From Bacteroidales bacterium (lineage in GTDB: Bacteria; Bacteroidota; Bacteroidia; Bacteroidales; VadinHA17): DNA of 15,585 bases. The stretch lies in assembly GCA_030692905.1 (NCBI GenBank), contig JAUYBT010000006.1:1-15585 (forward strand), read 5' to 3'. Under the pieces are notes generated by a model. The model saw only the letters and a list, made by a program, of their open reading frames with translations. It did not search any database and was not told the DNA's origin. The position numbers and the translations under genes are program-made. Positions 1 to 7,211 of the stretch are shown piece by piece; the first letter of the stretch is position 1; every line of letters starts with the position of its first letter.

Positions 1-808
1 CATCAGGAGAGTTCAGATAATTGTAGTCGGGAGATCTTAAAAAACCATAACCGTCGGGCATAATTTCAAGAACACCGGTATTATAAATTATCCCTTCAAA
101 GTCATAAGGTTTTTCCTTCTTTTCCTCTTTTATAGGGTGAACTTCAGCAATGTGTTCTTTTACGGGTGGCTCGACTATTATATCGCCAAAGTAAACATCC
201 GAAGATGGTTTTATCTCATCAAATGAAGCTTCTCCATTATTTAGCGGAAGTATATTTTCAATTACAGGTTCAGCAACAGGCTCAGATCTTCTCTTTTCAG
301 GTCTCTCTGTATGAACCTTATCAAATCTTTCTTTCTTAAGACCCCTTTCATCAGTTTTCTGGTCAGTACTCCATTTAGGAGCTTTTCTTTCCTGTGGCAC
401 CGGCTCTGCATTTTTAAAGAGATCGGGTTTTTCATCAATTCTTTCGGGTTTTTTAACCTGCTCCTGCCTTTCAGCAGGCTTTATTTCCGGTCTTTTAAGG
501 TCGCCAGGTGAAACTGACATAACAGATTCTATTGTTCGTTTTACAACCGGTTTTAAGGTCCTGGGACGTTTTCCTCTTCTCATGGAAGAATCAGACTCCT
601 GATTATTAACCTCAGATGAAGAACGTATATCTTCCTTCTCTGTTTTAAAGGTTGGCTTGATTTCCGTGGCCTCAATTGCCTGCTGATCAAGGATTTTGTA
701 AATCAGATCCTGTTTTTTCAAAGATTCTGCTTTTTTGATTTTAAGTTCCTTTGCTATATCCTTTAATTCAGGAAGCAGTTTCTTACTTAACTCAAGAATG
801 TCGTACAT
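1..808 (-). CDS. rho: Transcription termination factor Rho, N-terminal part (runs off window)
   Basis: Rho is the hexameric RNA helicase that ends transcription of untranslated RNA. Only the first ~269 residues are present; the rest lies before position 1. The start ATG at 806-808 is preceded in frame by a TAA, so it is the only upstream choice. Residues ~1-45 (MYDILELSKKLLPELKDIAK onward) form the helical Rho N-terminal domain. Residues ~46-225 are a charged, low-complexity, Lys/Glu/Pro/Arg-rich insertion, as is usual in Bacteroidota Rho. From ~245 the RNA-binding cold-shock-like domain begins (GVLEIMPDGYGFLRSPDYNY). The helicase ATPase domain is outside the window. The gene is divergent from the sigma factor gene. 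Identity is firm from the cold-shock segment; the function of the insertion is not visible from sequence. Confidence 0.93.
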   Translation of the reverse strand, partial: MYDILELSKKLLPELKDIAKELKIKKAESLKKQDLIYKILDQQAIEATEIKPTFKTEKEDIRSSSEVNNQESDSSMRRGKRPRTLKPVVKRTIESVMSVSPGDLKRPEIKPAERQEQVKKPERIDEKPDLFKNAEPVPQERKAPKWSTDQKTDERGLKKERFDKVHTERPEKRRSEPVAEPVIENILPLNNGEASFDEIKPSSDVYFGDIIVEPPVKEHIAEVHPIKEEKKEKPYDFEGIIYNTGVLEIMPDGYGFLRSPDYNYLNSPD

Positions 809-1163
809 ATTTTAATGATAAATGGAATATAAGAGATCTTAATGAATTTTTTGGAAACACGGACCAAGATATGAAGATGAACCCGCTGGATAATGCTATA
901 ACAATTTCACATATCCGAAAAACGCTGCAATGTTAAATAAAATTGCTAATATATTTCTTGTAAAATGTTGTTAAAAATGCAACGTGATTTTATCAAATCA
1001 ATTAATAATTTGATATTCAATATGTAAAATAGCTCTGCAAGTTACTAAAAAAATATTATTAACCAAAAAATAATTAGGAGAATATGTTGAATAGTAGCTT
1101 TTTTTTATTAAAATTGTACCTATTGCCTGAAATTTCTTTGAAAAACTAATGTCTGGCCTGAAT
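809..1163. other. Divergent AT-rich intergenic region between rho and the sigma factor gene
   Basis: This region must carry the promoters of both divergent genes. It is very AT-rich, with A and T runs at about 1046-1076 and 1099-1112. I searched both strands for the Bacteroidota pattern TTG-N19/20-TAnnTTTG and found only imperfect matches, such as TAATTTG near 1006-1012 (one base short in the spacer), so no promoter is called. No tRNA, riboswitch or strong terminator hairpin was recognised. A short plus-strand reading frame crosses the rho start here but resembles nothing I know. Confidence 0.6.
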
Positions 1164-2027
1164 ATGCGTCAGTTAAAGATAACAAAGCAGGTTACTAATC
1201 GCGACACCCCTTCACTGGATAAATATCTCCAGGAGATAGGGAAGGTTGACCTTATTTCACCTGAAGAGGAGGTCATCCTGGCCAGAAGAATAAAATCGGG
1301 CGATCCCGATGCTTTAAGGAAACTTGTAAAAGCCAATCTTCGTTTTGTTGTATCGGTTGCAAAGCAGTATCAGAATCAGGGAATGAGTCTGCCTGATCTG
1401 ATCAATGAGGGTAATCTGGGACTGATGAAAGCTGCCCAGCGATTTGATGAGACAAGAGGATTTAAATTCATCTCCTATGCCGTATGGTGGATACGCCAGG
1501 CAATTCTTCAGTCTCTTGCTGAACAGGCAAGGATAGTACGACTTCCGGTAAATAAAATAGGATCAATAAACCGTATAAACAGGGCTTTTGCACGACTTGA
1601 ACAGGAGTACGAGCGGGAACCCTCTTCTCAGGAGATTGCTGAAACACTTGAGATGATACCCGAAGAGGTTAAGGAAGTTCTGAAAACGAATGGCCGGACT
1701 GTCAGCATGGATGCTCCTATAAGTGCCGAGGAAGATAATAACATGTACGACATCCTGCAAAGTAACGATACGCCAAGTCCTGATAGAAATCTTATTAACG
1801 AATCGCTTGCCTTTGAAATAGAAAGGGCACTGAGCACTCTCTCCACTCGCGAATCCAAGGTTTTGAAGTTATATTTCGGATTGGGCATGAAACATCCTTA
1901 CACTCTTGAAGAGATTGGTGAGAAGTTAAACCTTACTCGCGAACGGGTCAGGCAAATAAAGGAAAAAGCAATCAAAAGGATTCAGTTTACAACCCGTTGC
2001 AGAATATTGAAATCATATCTGGGATAA
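1164..2027 (+). CDS. rpoD: RNA polymerase sigma factor, RpoD/SigA type
   Basis: Primary-type sigma-70 factor that directs RNA polymerase to promoters. The ATG at 1164 (MRQLKITKQVTNRDTPSLDK) is preferred over the in-frame ATG at 1149 because Bacteroidota homologues begin with MRQLKI; neither has a clear ribosome binding site. The protein is 287 residues, the usual size for this phylum, and lacks region 1.1. Region 1.2 is SLDKYLQEIGK. Region 2 holds LRFVVSVAKQYQNQG, DLINEGNLGL and FKFISYAVWWIRQAI, which covers core binding, -10 recognition and melting. Region 4.2 holds the helix-turn-helix TLEEIGEKLNLTRERVRQIK. The tail KRIQFTTRCRILKSYLG differs from the more usual RRLRHTSRSKLLKSYLG type. rpe follows 35 bp downstream and may be co-transcribed. 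It could be a paralogue rather than the housekeeping factor. Confidence 0.9.
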   Translation: MRQLKITKQVTNRDTPSLDKYLQEIGKVDLISPEEEVILARRIKSGDPDALRKLVKANLRFVVSVAKQYQNQGMSLPDLINEGNLGLMKAAQRFDETRGFKFISYAVWWIRQAILQSLAEQARIVRLPVNKIGSINRINRAFARLEQEYEREPSSQEIAETLEMIPEEVKEVLKTNGRTVSMDAPISAEEDNNMYDILQSNDTPSPDRNLINESLAFEIERALSTLSTRESKVLKLYFGLGMKHPYTLEEIGEKLNLTRERVRQIKEKAIKRIQFTTRCRILKSYLG

Positions 2028-2062
2028 CAATTTGTTTCTATATTTGTCCAAAATAATCTTAA

Positions 2063-2716
2063 ATGGACCACCTTGTCTCTCCTTCGCTGTTAGCCGCTGA
2101 TTTTGGGAATCTTGAAAAAGATGTCTTAATGGTAAATAAAAGTCAGGCCGACTGGCTTCACCTCGATATCATGGATGGTCTGTTTGTCCCGAATATTTCA
2201 TTCGGTTTTCCGGTTATTGAATGTGTCAGAAAGGTTGCAGAAAAGCCACTTGATGTGCATCTGATGATAGTTGACCCCGACCGTTATCTGGCCCGCTTCC
2301 GCGATACCGGGGCTAATATTCTGACGGTTCAGTATGAAGCCTGTACACATTTGCATCGGACAGTAACAGAAATTCATAACCTTGGAATGAAAGCAGGTGT
2401 GGCATTAAACCCTCATACTCCTGTCTCACTTCTCAAGAATATCCTTCCTTTTGTCGACATGGTTCTTATAATGACAGTTAATCCGGGTTTAGGCGGACAA
2501 TCTTTCATCATGGAGAGCTATAATAAAATAACTGAGCTTCGTAAGATAATTGATGCAGGTGGTTATAATGTAATGATTGAAGTCGACGGAGGCATTGATA
2601 CAAAAAATGCTGCAAAACTTATTGAGTCAGGTGTCAATGTCCTTGTGGCCGGTAATTCGGTTTTCAGTTCGGATGATCCGATTGAGACAATACGGAAACT
2701 GAAGAGACTTAATTAA
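2063..2716 (+). CDS. rpe: Ribulose-phosphate 3-epimerase
   Basis: Interconverts D-ribulose 5-phosphate and D-xylulose 5-phosphate in the pentose phosphate pathway, in the cytoplasm. The 217 residues form a complete (beta/alpha)8 barrel of normal length. Family motifs are visible in order: SPSLLAADFGNLEKD (6-20), LHLDIMDGLFVPN (32-44) with metal ligands H33 and D35, DVHLMI with H66, MTVNPGLGGQSF (137-148) for phosphate binding, EVDGGID with D175, and VAGNSVF near the C-terminus. All four expected metal ligands are present. There is no obvious ribosome binding site. The gene lies 35 bp after the sigma factor gene on the same strand, and its last 8 bp overlap the end of the convergent miaA. Confidence 0.96.
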   Translation: MDHLVSPSLLAADFGNLEKDVLMVNKSQADWLHLDIMDGLFVPNISFGFPVIECVRKVAEKPLDVHLMIVDPDRYLARFRDTGANILTVQYEACTHLHRTVTEIHNLGMKAGVALNPHTPVSLLKNILPFVDMVLIMTVNPGLGGQSFIMESYNKITELRKIIDAGGYNVMIEVDGGIDTKNAAKLIESGVNVLVAGNSVFSSDDPIETIRKLKRLN

Positions 2717-3620
2717 CTCCAATAACCGAGTCAGATATATATTCAATAATATCCTGAACCCGCTCCGGTTGAAACCACCTGATATCCTTGTCTTTACCCC
2801 ACCATGTTATTTGTCGTTTTGCATACTTGCGACTGTTCCGTTTTATGAGTTCAATAGCTTTCTCCCGTGAGATTTTTTCATCAAAAAAATCAAAAAACTC
2901 TCTGTACCCCACACTGTTCAACGCGTTCAGATTTCTGAATTTAAAGAGAAGTCTTGCCTCTTCCTCAAGTCCCGCTTTAACCATATTATCAACCCTCGAA
3001 TTAATCCTGTTATAAAGATCATCCCTGGTTCTTTCAAGTCCTATTTTAACTATCCTGAAATCTCTTTCCCTTTTTTGCTTTTTAAGGAAGGAAGAATATG
3101 GCCGGCCCGCTGTTTCACAAATTTCCAGAGCTCTCATTATCCGTTTGTAATTTTTGAGATCAACTTTTGCATAATATTCAGGATCAAGTATTTTAAGAGC
3201 TACTCTTAACCCTTCAATCCCTTCCTCTTTGTATCTTGAAATGTATTTATCCCTAACAACAGGATCAACATCAGGGATGTCGTCAATGCCGTTACAAACC
3301 GCATCGATATACATTCCTGAACCACCTGACATTAAAACAATATTATTCCTGCTGAACAGCCGGGGAAGAAGATCCAGAACATCTCTTTCGAAAAGGCTGG
3401 CGCTGTAGTAATCTTCAACCGATAAAAATCCTATAAAATGATGCTTTATTGTATTCAGTTGATTATCAGATGGAACAGCTGTACCTATGCTCATTTCCCT
3501 GAAGAACTGCCTGGAGTCAGCTGATATGATATCACAGTTAAACAGGGCAGCTAAATCAATAGAAATATCAGTTTTGCCGACTCCGGTCGGACCAAGCAGA
3601 ACTATAAGAATATTTTTCAT
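2709..3620 (-). CDS. miaA: tRNA dimethylallyltransferase
   Basis: Transfers a dimethylallyl group to N6 of A37 in tRNAs reading UNN codons, supporting decoding accuracy. The 303-residue product has the P-loop GPTGVGKT (10-17), the SADSRQFFREMSIGTAVPS segment (~34-52) with the conserved Asp and Arg, GGSGMYIDAVCNGID (~98-112) for the prenyl donor and tRNA, and a C-terminal KRQITWWGKDKDIRWF typical of the family. Length and motif order are normal. It is the last gene of a minus-strand group: the pRiA4b-like gene ends 22 bp upstream, suggesting co-transcription. It runs convergently into rpe with an 8-bp overlap of the coding ends, so there is no room for a separate terminator. Confidence 0.96.
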   Translation of the reverse strand: MKNILIVLLGPTGVGKTDISIDLAALFNCDIISADSRQFFREMSIGTAVPSDNQLNTIKHHFIGFLSVEDYYSASLFERDVLDLLPRLFSRNNIVLMSGGSGMYIDAVCNGIDDIPDVDPVVRDKYISRYKEEGIEGLRVALKILDPEYYAKVDLKNYKRIMRALEICETAGRPYSSFLKKQKRERDFRIVKIGLERTRDDLYNRINSRVDNMVKAGLEEEARLLFKFRNLNALNSVGYREFFDFFDEKISREKAIELIKRNSRKYAKRQITWWGKDKDIRWFQPERVQDIIEYISDSVIGVN

Positions 3621-3642
3621 TGGAATATGATCCTGCAGAGGA

Positions 3643-4206
3643 CTATTCTTCGTCCTCGTTCAGGTTATCTATATTTTCGAAATCGGGCAGTGGATCTTCA
3701 TCATCCCCGTTAAGGAAGAGATCATCAACTTCCGGTTCACCTTCATCCTCGTCGTCTTCGTCTTCGGAAACAACAATATTGTTATAAAGCTTACGTGAGC
3801 TTCCGCCGAAAACTACCTGTTTGGGCGGGATTCCCTTTGAATTTGTGCATGATGGATATTCACGGCCATCTTTCTCTTTTGATTCTCCGGTATATTCAAC
3901 AAAGAGAGATCTTTCGTTAAAAAAGTCGAAAACGTAAAGTAATTTCTGGTTCTTACGGAAAATAATATCTTCCAGAACAGCAACTTCCATTGTTGACGAA
4001 CCGGTACCCATATCAAAAAGTGTAAATTCTTCCTCCTTCTCCCAATTGTCTGTTGCCATAAAAAATGAAGCCATTTGGGATTTATCAAACTCCAATTCAT
4101 CCTGGATGAGGTTATGAAAATCCAATAATGTATGGGAATCCAAAAATTCAAATTCCCTTACAAATGACTCATCTTCATCTGATAACACTACAAATTTATA
4201 AACCAT
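3643..4206 (-). CDS. Plasmid pRiA4b ORF-3-like / IS1096 passenger-like protein with acidic tail
   Basis: A 187-residue cytoplasmic protein resembling the plasmid pRiA4b ORF-3 family, also labelled IS1096 element passenger TnpR-like in Bacteroidota annotations. Recognisable traits are the opening MVYKFVVLSDEDESFVREFE, the LLDFHNLIQDEL helix, the MASFFMATDNWEKEEEFTLF segment and LLYVFDFFNERSLFVEY. From about residue 150 the protein is strongly acidic (EDEDDEDEGEPEVDD and further Asp/Glu to the end) and probably disordered. Despite the family name, no insertion sequence or recombinase is visible nearby, and the gene sits tightly between the acyl-CoA reductase (37 bp) and miaA (22 bp). The molecular function is unknown. 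The acidic tail could bind a basic partner or nucleic-acid-binding protein, but that is speculation. Confidence 0.8.
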   Translation of the reverse strand: MVYKFVVLSDEDESFVREFEFLDSHTLLDFHNLIQDELEFDKSQMASFFMATDNWEKEEEFTLFDMGTGSSTMEVAVLEDIIFRKNQKLLYVFDFFNERSLFVEYTGESKEKDGREYPSCTNSKGIPPKQVVFGGSSRKLYNNIVVSEDEDDEDEGEPEVDDLFLNGDDEDPLPDFENIDNLNEDEE

Positions 4207-4243
4207 AATATGTATTAATTCGATGGGTGCAATATAATATTTT

Positions 4244-5290
4244 TTAGTTTACAATATTCCGGCTAATTTTTTTTAGAAGAAATTCTATCGTATCAATCCC
4301 GTCGGCATAATCCCACAGATGTGGCGACTGGGCTTTACCAAAAGGGAGGTCATGCCTGCTAACGACACACTGAATTTTTTCTTTCAGCAGGTCTGTTTGC
4401 TGTTTTACAGCAGTTTGTGAATCATAAAATTCATAATGGAGCACAGAAACCGGGGATGATAATCCTCTCTCTTCTTTCAACAACAAGTAACCAGTATCAT
4501 GAAACTTTTCTTTATTGACCAGGTAAACAGCTTTATTGAAATCGTAATTGTTGGCATATTTAACATGATTAATACTCCCTGCAAAAGCATCCCAGTTCCT
4601 AATCATTGCAGATAAGTCATATCCTTTGGGCAGATAAATTTTTGAGACATTCCTGCAACCCAGTCCAAAATATGAGAAGATATCCGTCCCCAAACTCTCC
4701 AGTTCAGCATCTGTTTCATTTCCCTCAAGGACTGCAATACTGTTTCTGTTCTTCCTTATTATATTAGGGTATTTGCCGAAATAGTACTCAAAGTATCTTG
4801 AACTGTTATCGCTGCCGGTTGCAATTACAACGTCAAAATTTGAAAGGGTACCTTCAGTAAATTCAACTAACTCCTTAAATTCCGGGTTAACTTTGTTGAG
4901 GATGTCACTAATGCAAACAATAAGTTCAGAGTCTTTTGAGCTTGTTTTTGCTATGAGTTTATTCCCACTGATTAGAACAGAAAGGTAATCGTGAAAACCT
5001 ACAAGAGGTATGTTGCCTGCCATTATTAAACCTGCCTTCACCGGAGTAATATTCTTTTTGAGTTCTGGGTAAGCATTGGTCCATTTAATGAGGTTTTCTT
5101 CGGTAAGTTCACCAGCAATAGCTTTTACTGCAGTTCTGACATTTTCAGGTGTGAACCATGGATTTAGCTTATACTGGTTGTCAATCAGGGCATTTAGTTG
5201 TTCTCCATAGTTTCCTGAGATTCCATTTAATAAATTACGCAGGATCTCCCCGAGAACAGCAAAAGATTTTATTCTTTCTTCAAGACTCAT
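4244..5290 (-). CDS. Acyl-CoA reductase, LuxC family
   Basis: Resembles the acyl-CoA reductase (LuxC, PF05893) family, which reduces acyl-CoA or acyl groups to aldehydes with NADPH. No luciferase or other lux gene is present, so the substrate is unknown. The ATG at 5290 (MSLEERIKSFAVLGEIL) is chosen over an in-frame TTG at 5312-5314, because the TTG lies inside a possible -7 promoter element (TAAATTTG, 5312-5319). The product is 348 residues. Visible elements are LIMAGNIPLVGFHDYL (~88-103), the nucleotide-binding-like ATGSDNSSRYFEYYF (~157-171) and SYFGLGCRNVSKIYLP, with C212 as the probable acyl-accepting cysteine. It heads the minus-strand group with the pRiA4b-like gene and miaA. Family assignment is fairly sure; the reaction here is inferred. 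Confidence 0.82.
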   Translation of the reverse strand: MSLEERIKSFAVLGEILRNLLNGISGNYGEQLNALIDNQYKLNPWFTPENVRTAVKAIAGELTEENLIKWTNAYPELKKNITPVKAGLIMAGNIPLVGFHDYLSVLISGNKLIAKTSSKDSELIVCISDILNKVNPEFKELVEFTEGTLSNFDVVIATGSDNSSRYFEYYFGKYPNIIRKNRNSIAVLEGNETDAELESLGTDIFSYFGLGCRNVSKIYLPKGYDLSAMIRNWDAFAGSINHVKYANNYDFNKAVYLVNKEKFHDTGYLLLKEERGLSSPVSVLHYEFYDSQTAVKQQTDLLKEKIQCVVSRHDLPFGKAQSPHLWDYADGIDTIEFLLKKISRNIVN

Positions 5291-5311
5291 AATTTGCAAA
5301 ATTGGAGCGTG

Positions 5312-5319
5312 CAAATTTA
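5312..5319 (-). promoter_or_regulatory. Possible -7 element for the acyl-CoA reductase group
   Basis: On the minus strand the octamer TAAATTTG matches the Bacteroidota -7 consensus TAnnTTTG, 21 bp upstream of the ATG at 5290. No TTG is found at the expected -33 distance (about 5338-5343), so the call is weak. It sits just after the terminator of the upstream M56 gene, where a promoter for this group would be needed. Confidence 0.35.
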
Positions 5320-5346
5320 CTGAATTTGAATTACAGATAAAATAAA

Positions 5347-5377
5347 AAAAACTGACCCGGGGGAAGGGCCAGTTTTT
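5347..5377 (-). terminator. Rho-independent terminator after the M56-TonB gene
   Basis: A 12-bp stem (5347-5358 with 5366-5377, one A-C mismatch) closes a 7-nt loop. On the minus strand the hairpin is GC-rich at its core (CTGGCCC) and runs into a long T-rich tract, TTTTTTTTATTTTAT, as an intrinsic terminator should. It lies 34 bp beyond the stop of the M56-TonB gene and before the acyl-CoA reductase start, separating the two minus-strand units. Confidence 0.88.
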
Positions 5378-5385
5378 CAGATAAT

Positions 5386-5414
5386 GTAGAGACAGATCTC
5401 AGGACTGTCTCTAC
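5386..5414 (-). other. Perfect 10-bp hairpin overlapping the stop codon of the M56-TonB gene
   Basis: GTAGAGACAG (5386-5395) and CTGTCTCTAC (5405-5414) form a perfect inverted repeat with a 9-nt loop. The TAG stop codon of the M56 gene (5411-5413) lies within the stem. No U-tract follows directly; the true terminator hairpin starts only about 9 bp further on. It may protect the mRNA 3' end or assist termination as a tandem hairpin. Confidence 0.6.
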
Positions 5415-6733
5415 TGAAGTTTAAAGTTAATAAATGCCTGATACCAGACAGGAACAGGTTTTCCTCCCTGTTTTCCCGGCTTAAATGCTGGTAGTGTGCT
5501 GACAACCCTCATTGCTTCTTTATCAAGTTCGGGATCAGCGGACTTAAGAATACTTATCTTACTTACGCCACCTGTTGGAGTAACACAGAAATTGAGGATT
5601 ACTCTACCCTGGATGTTTTTTTCTTTAGCAATTTCAGGATAAACTGCGTTTTCCTGAAGATACTTCAGAAGTGCGGCATCACCGCCAGGGAACATAGGCA
5701 TTTCCTCAACAATAACAAAGATCGTAGGTTCCTTGGATTCTTCTTTCACTTCGGAAATTGGAGGAGGAGGAGGAGGAGGAGGAATCGTTGCCGACTTGGA
5801 ATCAGATTGTGAAGTTTGAGGAGTTGTAATAACATTTGTCTGGTTTTCAGATAGATTAGTATTTTGCCTGCAAGCAGAGATAGCTAAAAACACCAGGCCT
5901 ATGACAGGTACAACTATGAGCAACTTGATGCTCGCCAGGGCTGAAGTACGTTTTTTTGTCATCATGATCATACGTTTTTTAATAAGTGATGGATTTGAAA
6001 AGCTGTTTGTTAAATTGAATGTTCTCGATTTAAAAACCTGACTTAATAAAAGGGATTGATAATTTACCACCGGTACTCCGGAAATCAGGCATTCCTTGTC
6101 AGCCTGGTATTCATGGATAGCCCGCAATGATCTGTTAAACAGGTAAACAACGGGATTGAACCATTGAACGGCTTTTATCGTTTCAATAAAAATAATGTCT
6201 ATGAAATGATTTCTTCTGAGATGGTTTTGTTCGTGTTTAATTATTTCTCCGGCATCTTCCGGACTCAGCCTGGTATTTATAAATATATATCCCATTGCAG
6301 AGAATCCGGCTGTATTAAATCCATGAAATCTGATGATCCGGCTTCCTTTGTTTTTTTGACGTACAATTAAAAACAGAAGATTCAGAAGATCAATCAGCAA
6401 TTTGAATACGAAAACTATTACACCTATAATATATATTGAATAAACTGTCTGCAATTGATCTGCTGCTGCTGATCCGGAGTTTAATGTCTCCGTTCCGTTT
6501 GAAGTTGCAGTAATAAAGACCTCAGACAGCAATTTTCCGAAAAGCTGAATATTCATAGGTTTGATAGTAAGTAAAGTAAAGAAAGGGAAAATCATAGCTG
6601 AGGCTAATGACAGAAGGATAAAAGCTCTGTTACGGCTATAGGATGTATCCCTGCTCAACATTATTGAATATACCAGGTAAAAGGCAATCAGATAGACAGC
6701 AACTTTTACCATATATACAAATAGTGTATTCAT
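5411..6733 (-). CDS. BlaR1-like M56 membrane metallopeptidase with C-terminal TonB domain
   Basis: A 440-residue inner-membrane protein. Hydrophobic segments at ~8-26, 36-58, 97-125 and 270-288 are typical of BlaR1/MecR1-type peptidases. The zinc motif HEQNH is at 167-171, with the downstream HEYQADKE (207-214) supplying the third ligand and its neighbourhood. Instead of the penicillin-binding sensor domain of BlaR1, the segment after the last helix has a Pro8 linker (318-325) and then a TonB C-terminal domain (~345-440, with MFPGGDAALLKYLQENAVYP and GRVILNFCVTPTGGVSKI). Its ATG overlaps the blaI stop by 4 bp, so translation is probably coupled. It likely senses an envelope cue and relieves BlaI repression, while the TonB domain suggests contact with an outer-membrane partner. 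The signal and targets are unknown. Confidence 0.9.
   Translation of the reverse strand: MNTLFVYMVKVAVYLIAFYLVYSIMLSRDTSYSRNRAFILLSLASAMIFPFFTLLTIKPMNIQLFGKLLSEVFITATSNGTETLNSGSAAADQLQTVYSIYIIGVIVFVFKLLIDLLNLLFLIVRQKNKGSRIIRFHGFNTAGFSAMGYIFINTRLSPEDAGEIIKHEQNHLRRNHFIDIIFIETIKAVQWFNPVVYLFNRSLRAIHEYQADKECLISGVPVVNYQSLLLSQVFKSRTFNLTNSFSNPSLIKKRMIMMTKKRTSALASIKLLIVVPVIGLVFLAISACRQNTNLSENQTNVITTPQTSQSDSKSATIPPPPPPPPISEVKEESKEPTIFVIVEEMPMFPGGDAALLKYLQENAVYPEIAKEKNIQGRVILNFCVTPTGGVSKISILKSADPELDKEAMRVVSTLPAFKPGKQGGKPVPVWYQAFINFKLQ
5759..5782 (-). repeat. CCT/CCA trinucleotide run coding for Pro8
   Basis: Seven CCT codons and one CCA in a row (minus strand) encode the polyproline linker before the TonB domain. 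Such a perfect triplet run could change length by slippage without breaking the frame, altering the linker. Confidence 0.85.
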
Positions 6734-7110
6734 CTTTTCATTTTTTGTTTTTTAACTTCACTTTCCATTATTTTCATAATTTCTTCCATCTCCTTTACAG
6801 AGATGCTTTTTTCCTTCGCAAAGAAGCTCACCATCTTCTCGAAAGAATTTGAAAAGTAGTCGTTTACAAAAGTGCTGAGATGTGTTTTCGAATACTCGTT
6901 TTTCGAAACGACCGGATAGTACTCATGTGTTCTTCCATATGCTTTGTGAGTTACAAAGCCTTTATCCTGCAAAATACGGACAATAGTGCTCACTGTATTA
7001 TATGCAGGTTTTGGTTCATCAAAGTGTTCGAGTATTTCTTTGACAAATCCTTTTTTTATCTTCCATAGAACCTGCATCACCTGTTCCTCAGCTCTTGTTA
7101 ATTCTCTCAT
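6730..7110 (-). CDS. BlaI/MecI-family transcriptional repressor
   Basis: A 126-residue winged-helix repressor. The opening LTRAEEQVMQVLWKIKKGFVKEIL and the recognition region PKPAYNTVSTIVRILQDKGFV (~34-54), with GRTHEYYPVVSK as the wing, are textbook BlaI/MecI. The C-terminal part (~70-126, SFEKMVSFFAKEKSISVKEMEEIMKIM) is the dimerisation helix region containing the site usually cleaved in response to the M56 partner. The gene overlaps the M56-TonB gene by 4 bp and forms a two-gene operon with it. It most likely represses its own promoter through the palindromic sites at 7198-7226. Because the partner has no beta-lactam sensor domain, a role in beta-lactam resistance should not be assumed. 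Confidence 0.93.
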   Translation of the reverse strand: MRELTRAEEQVMQVLWKIKKGFVKEILEHFDEPKPAYNTVSTIVRILQDKGFVTHKAYGRTHEYYPVVSKNEYSKTHLSTFVNDYFSNSFEKMVSFFAKEKSISVKEMEEIMKIMESEVKKQKMKR

Positions 7111-7143
7111 ATCCTGTTTTTTAATTCAAATTTCTTAATTCGT

Positions 7144-7167
7144 TTGTTCAATTGTTCGTTTGTTCTT
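7144..7167 (-). repeat. Three octamer-spaced TTGTTC repeats in the blaI leader
   Basis: TTGTTC occurs at 7144-7149, 7152-7157 and 7160-7165, exactly 8 bp apart (GAACAA on the transcribed strand). The run lies between the predicted blaI transcription start (about 7175) and its ATG at 7110, so it would be in the 5' leader of the mRNA. The function is unknown. Confidence 0.6.
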
Positions 7168-7180
7168 TATAATACCAGCC

Positions 7181-7211
7181 CAAATATACAACGAATAAAT
7201 TAGTTATGCAA
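7181..7211 (-). promoter_or_regulatory. Promoter of the blaI-M56 operon
   Basis: On the minus strand TTG (7209-7211), a 20-bp spacer and TATATTTG (7181-7188) match the Bacteroidota consensus TTG-N19/20-TAnnTTTG. The predicted start at about 7175 gives a leader of roughly 65 nt before the blaI ATG. The -33 TTG lies inside the palindrome described in the next entry. Confidence 0.7.

Noticed and set aside
751..936. Plus-strand 61-codon frame crossing the rho start
   Set aside because: It is antisense to the well-supported rho N-terminus for its first third, has no recognisable motif, and its composition looks like non-coding leader sequence.
3643..4206. Evidence of an IS1096-like insertion sequence
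   Set aside because: The family name refers to a passenger protein, but there are no terminal inverted repeats, target duplications or transposase here, and the gene is tightly packed with its neighbours.
5312..5314. TTG start for the acyl-CoA reductase
   Set aside because: It lies within a possible -7 promoter element, and the ATG at 5290 gives an N-terminus that fits the family better.
6730..7110. Beta-lactam resistance module
   Set aside because: The pair resembles BlaI/BlaR1, but the sensor carries TonB instead of a penicillin-binding domain and no beta-lactamase gene is nearby.
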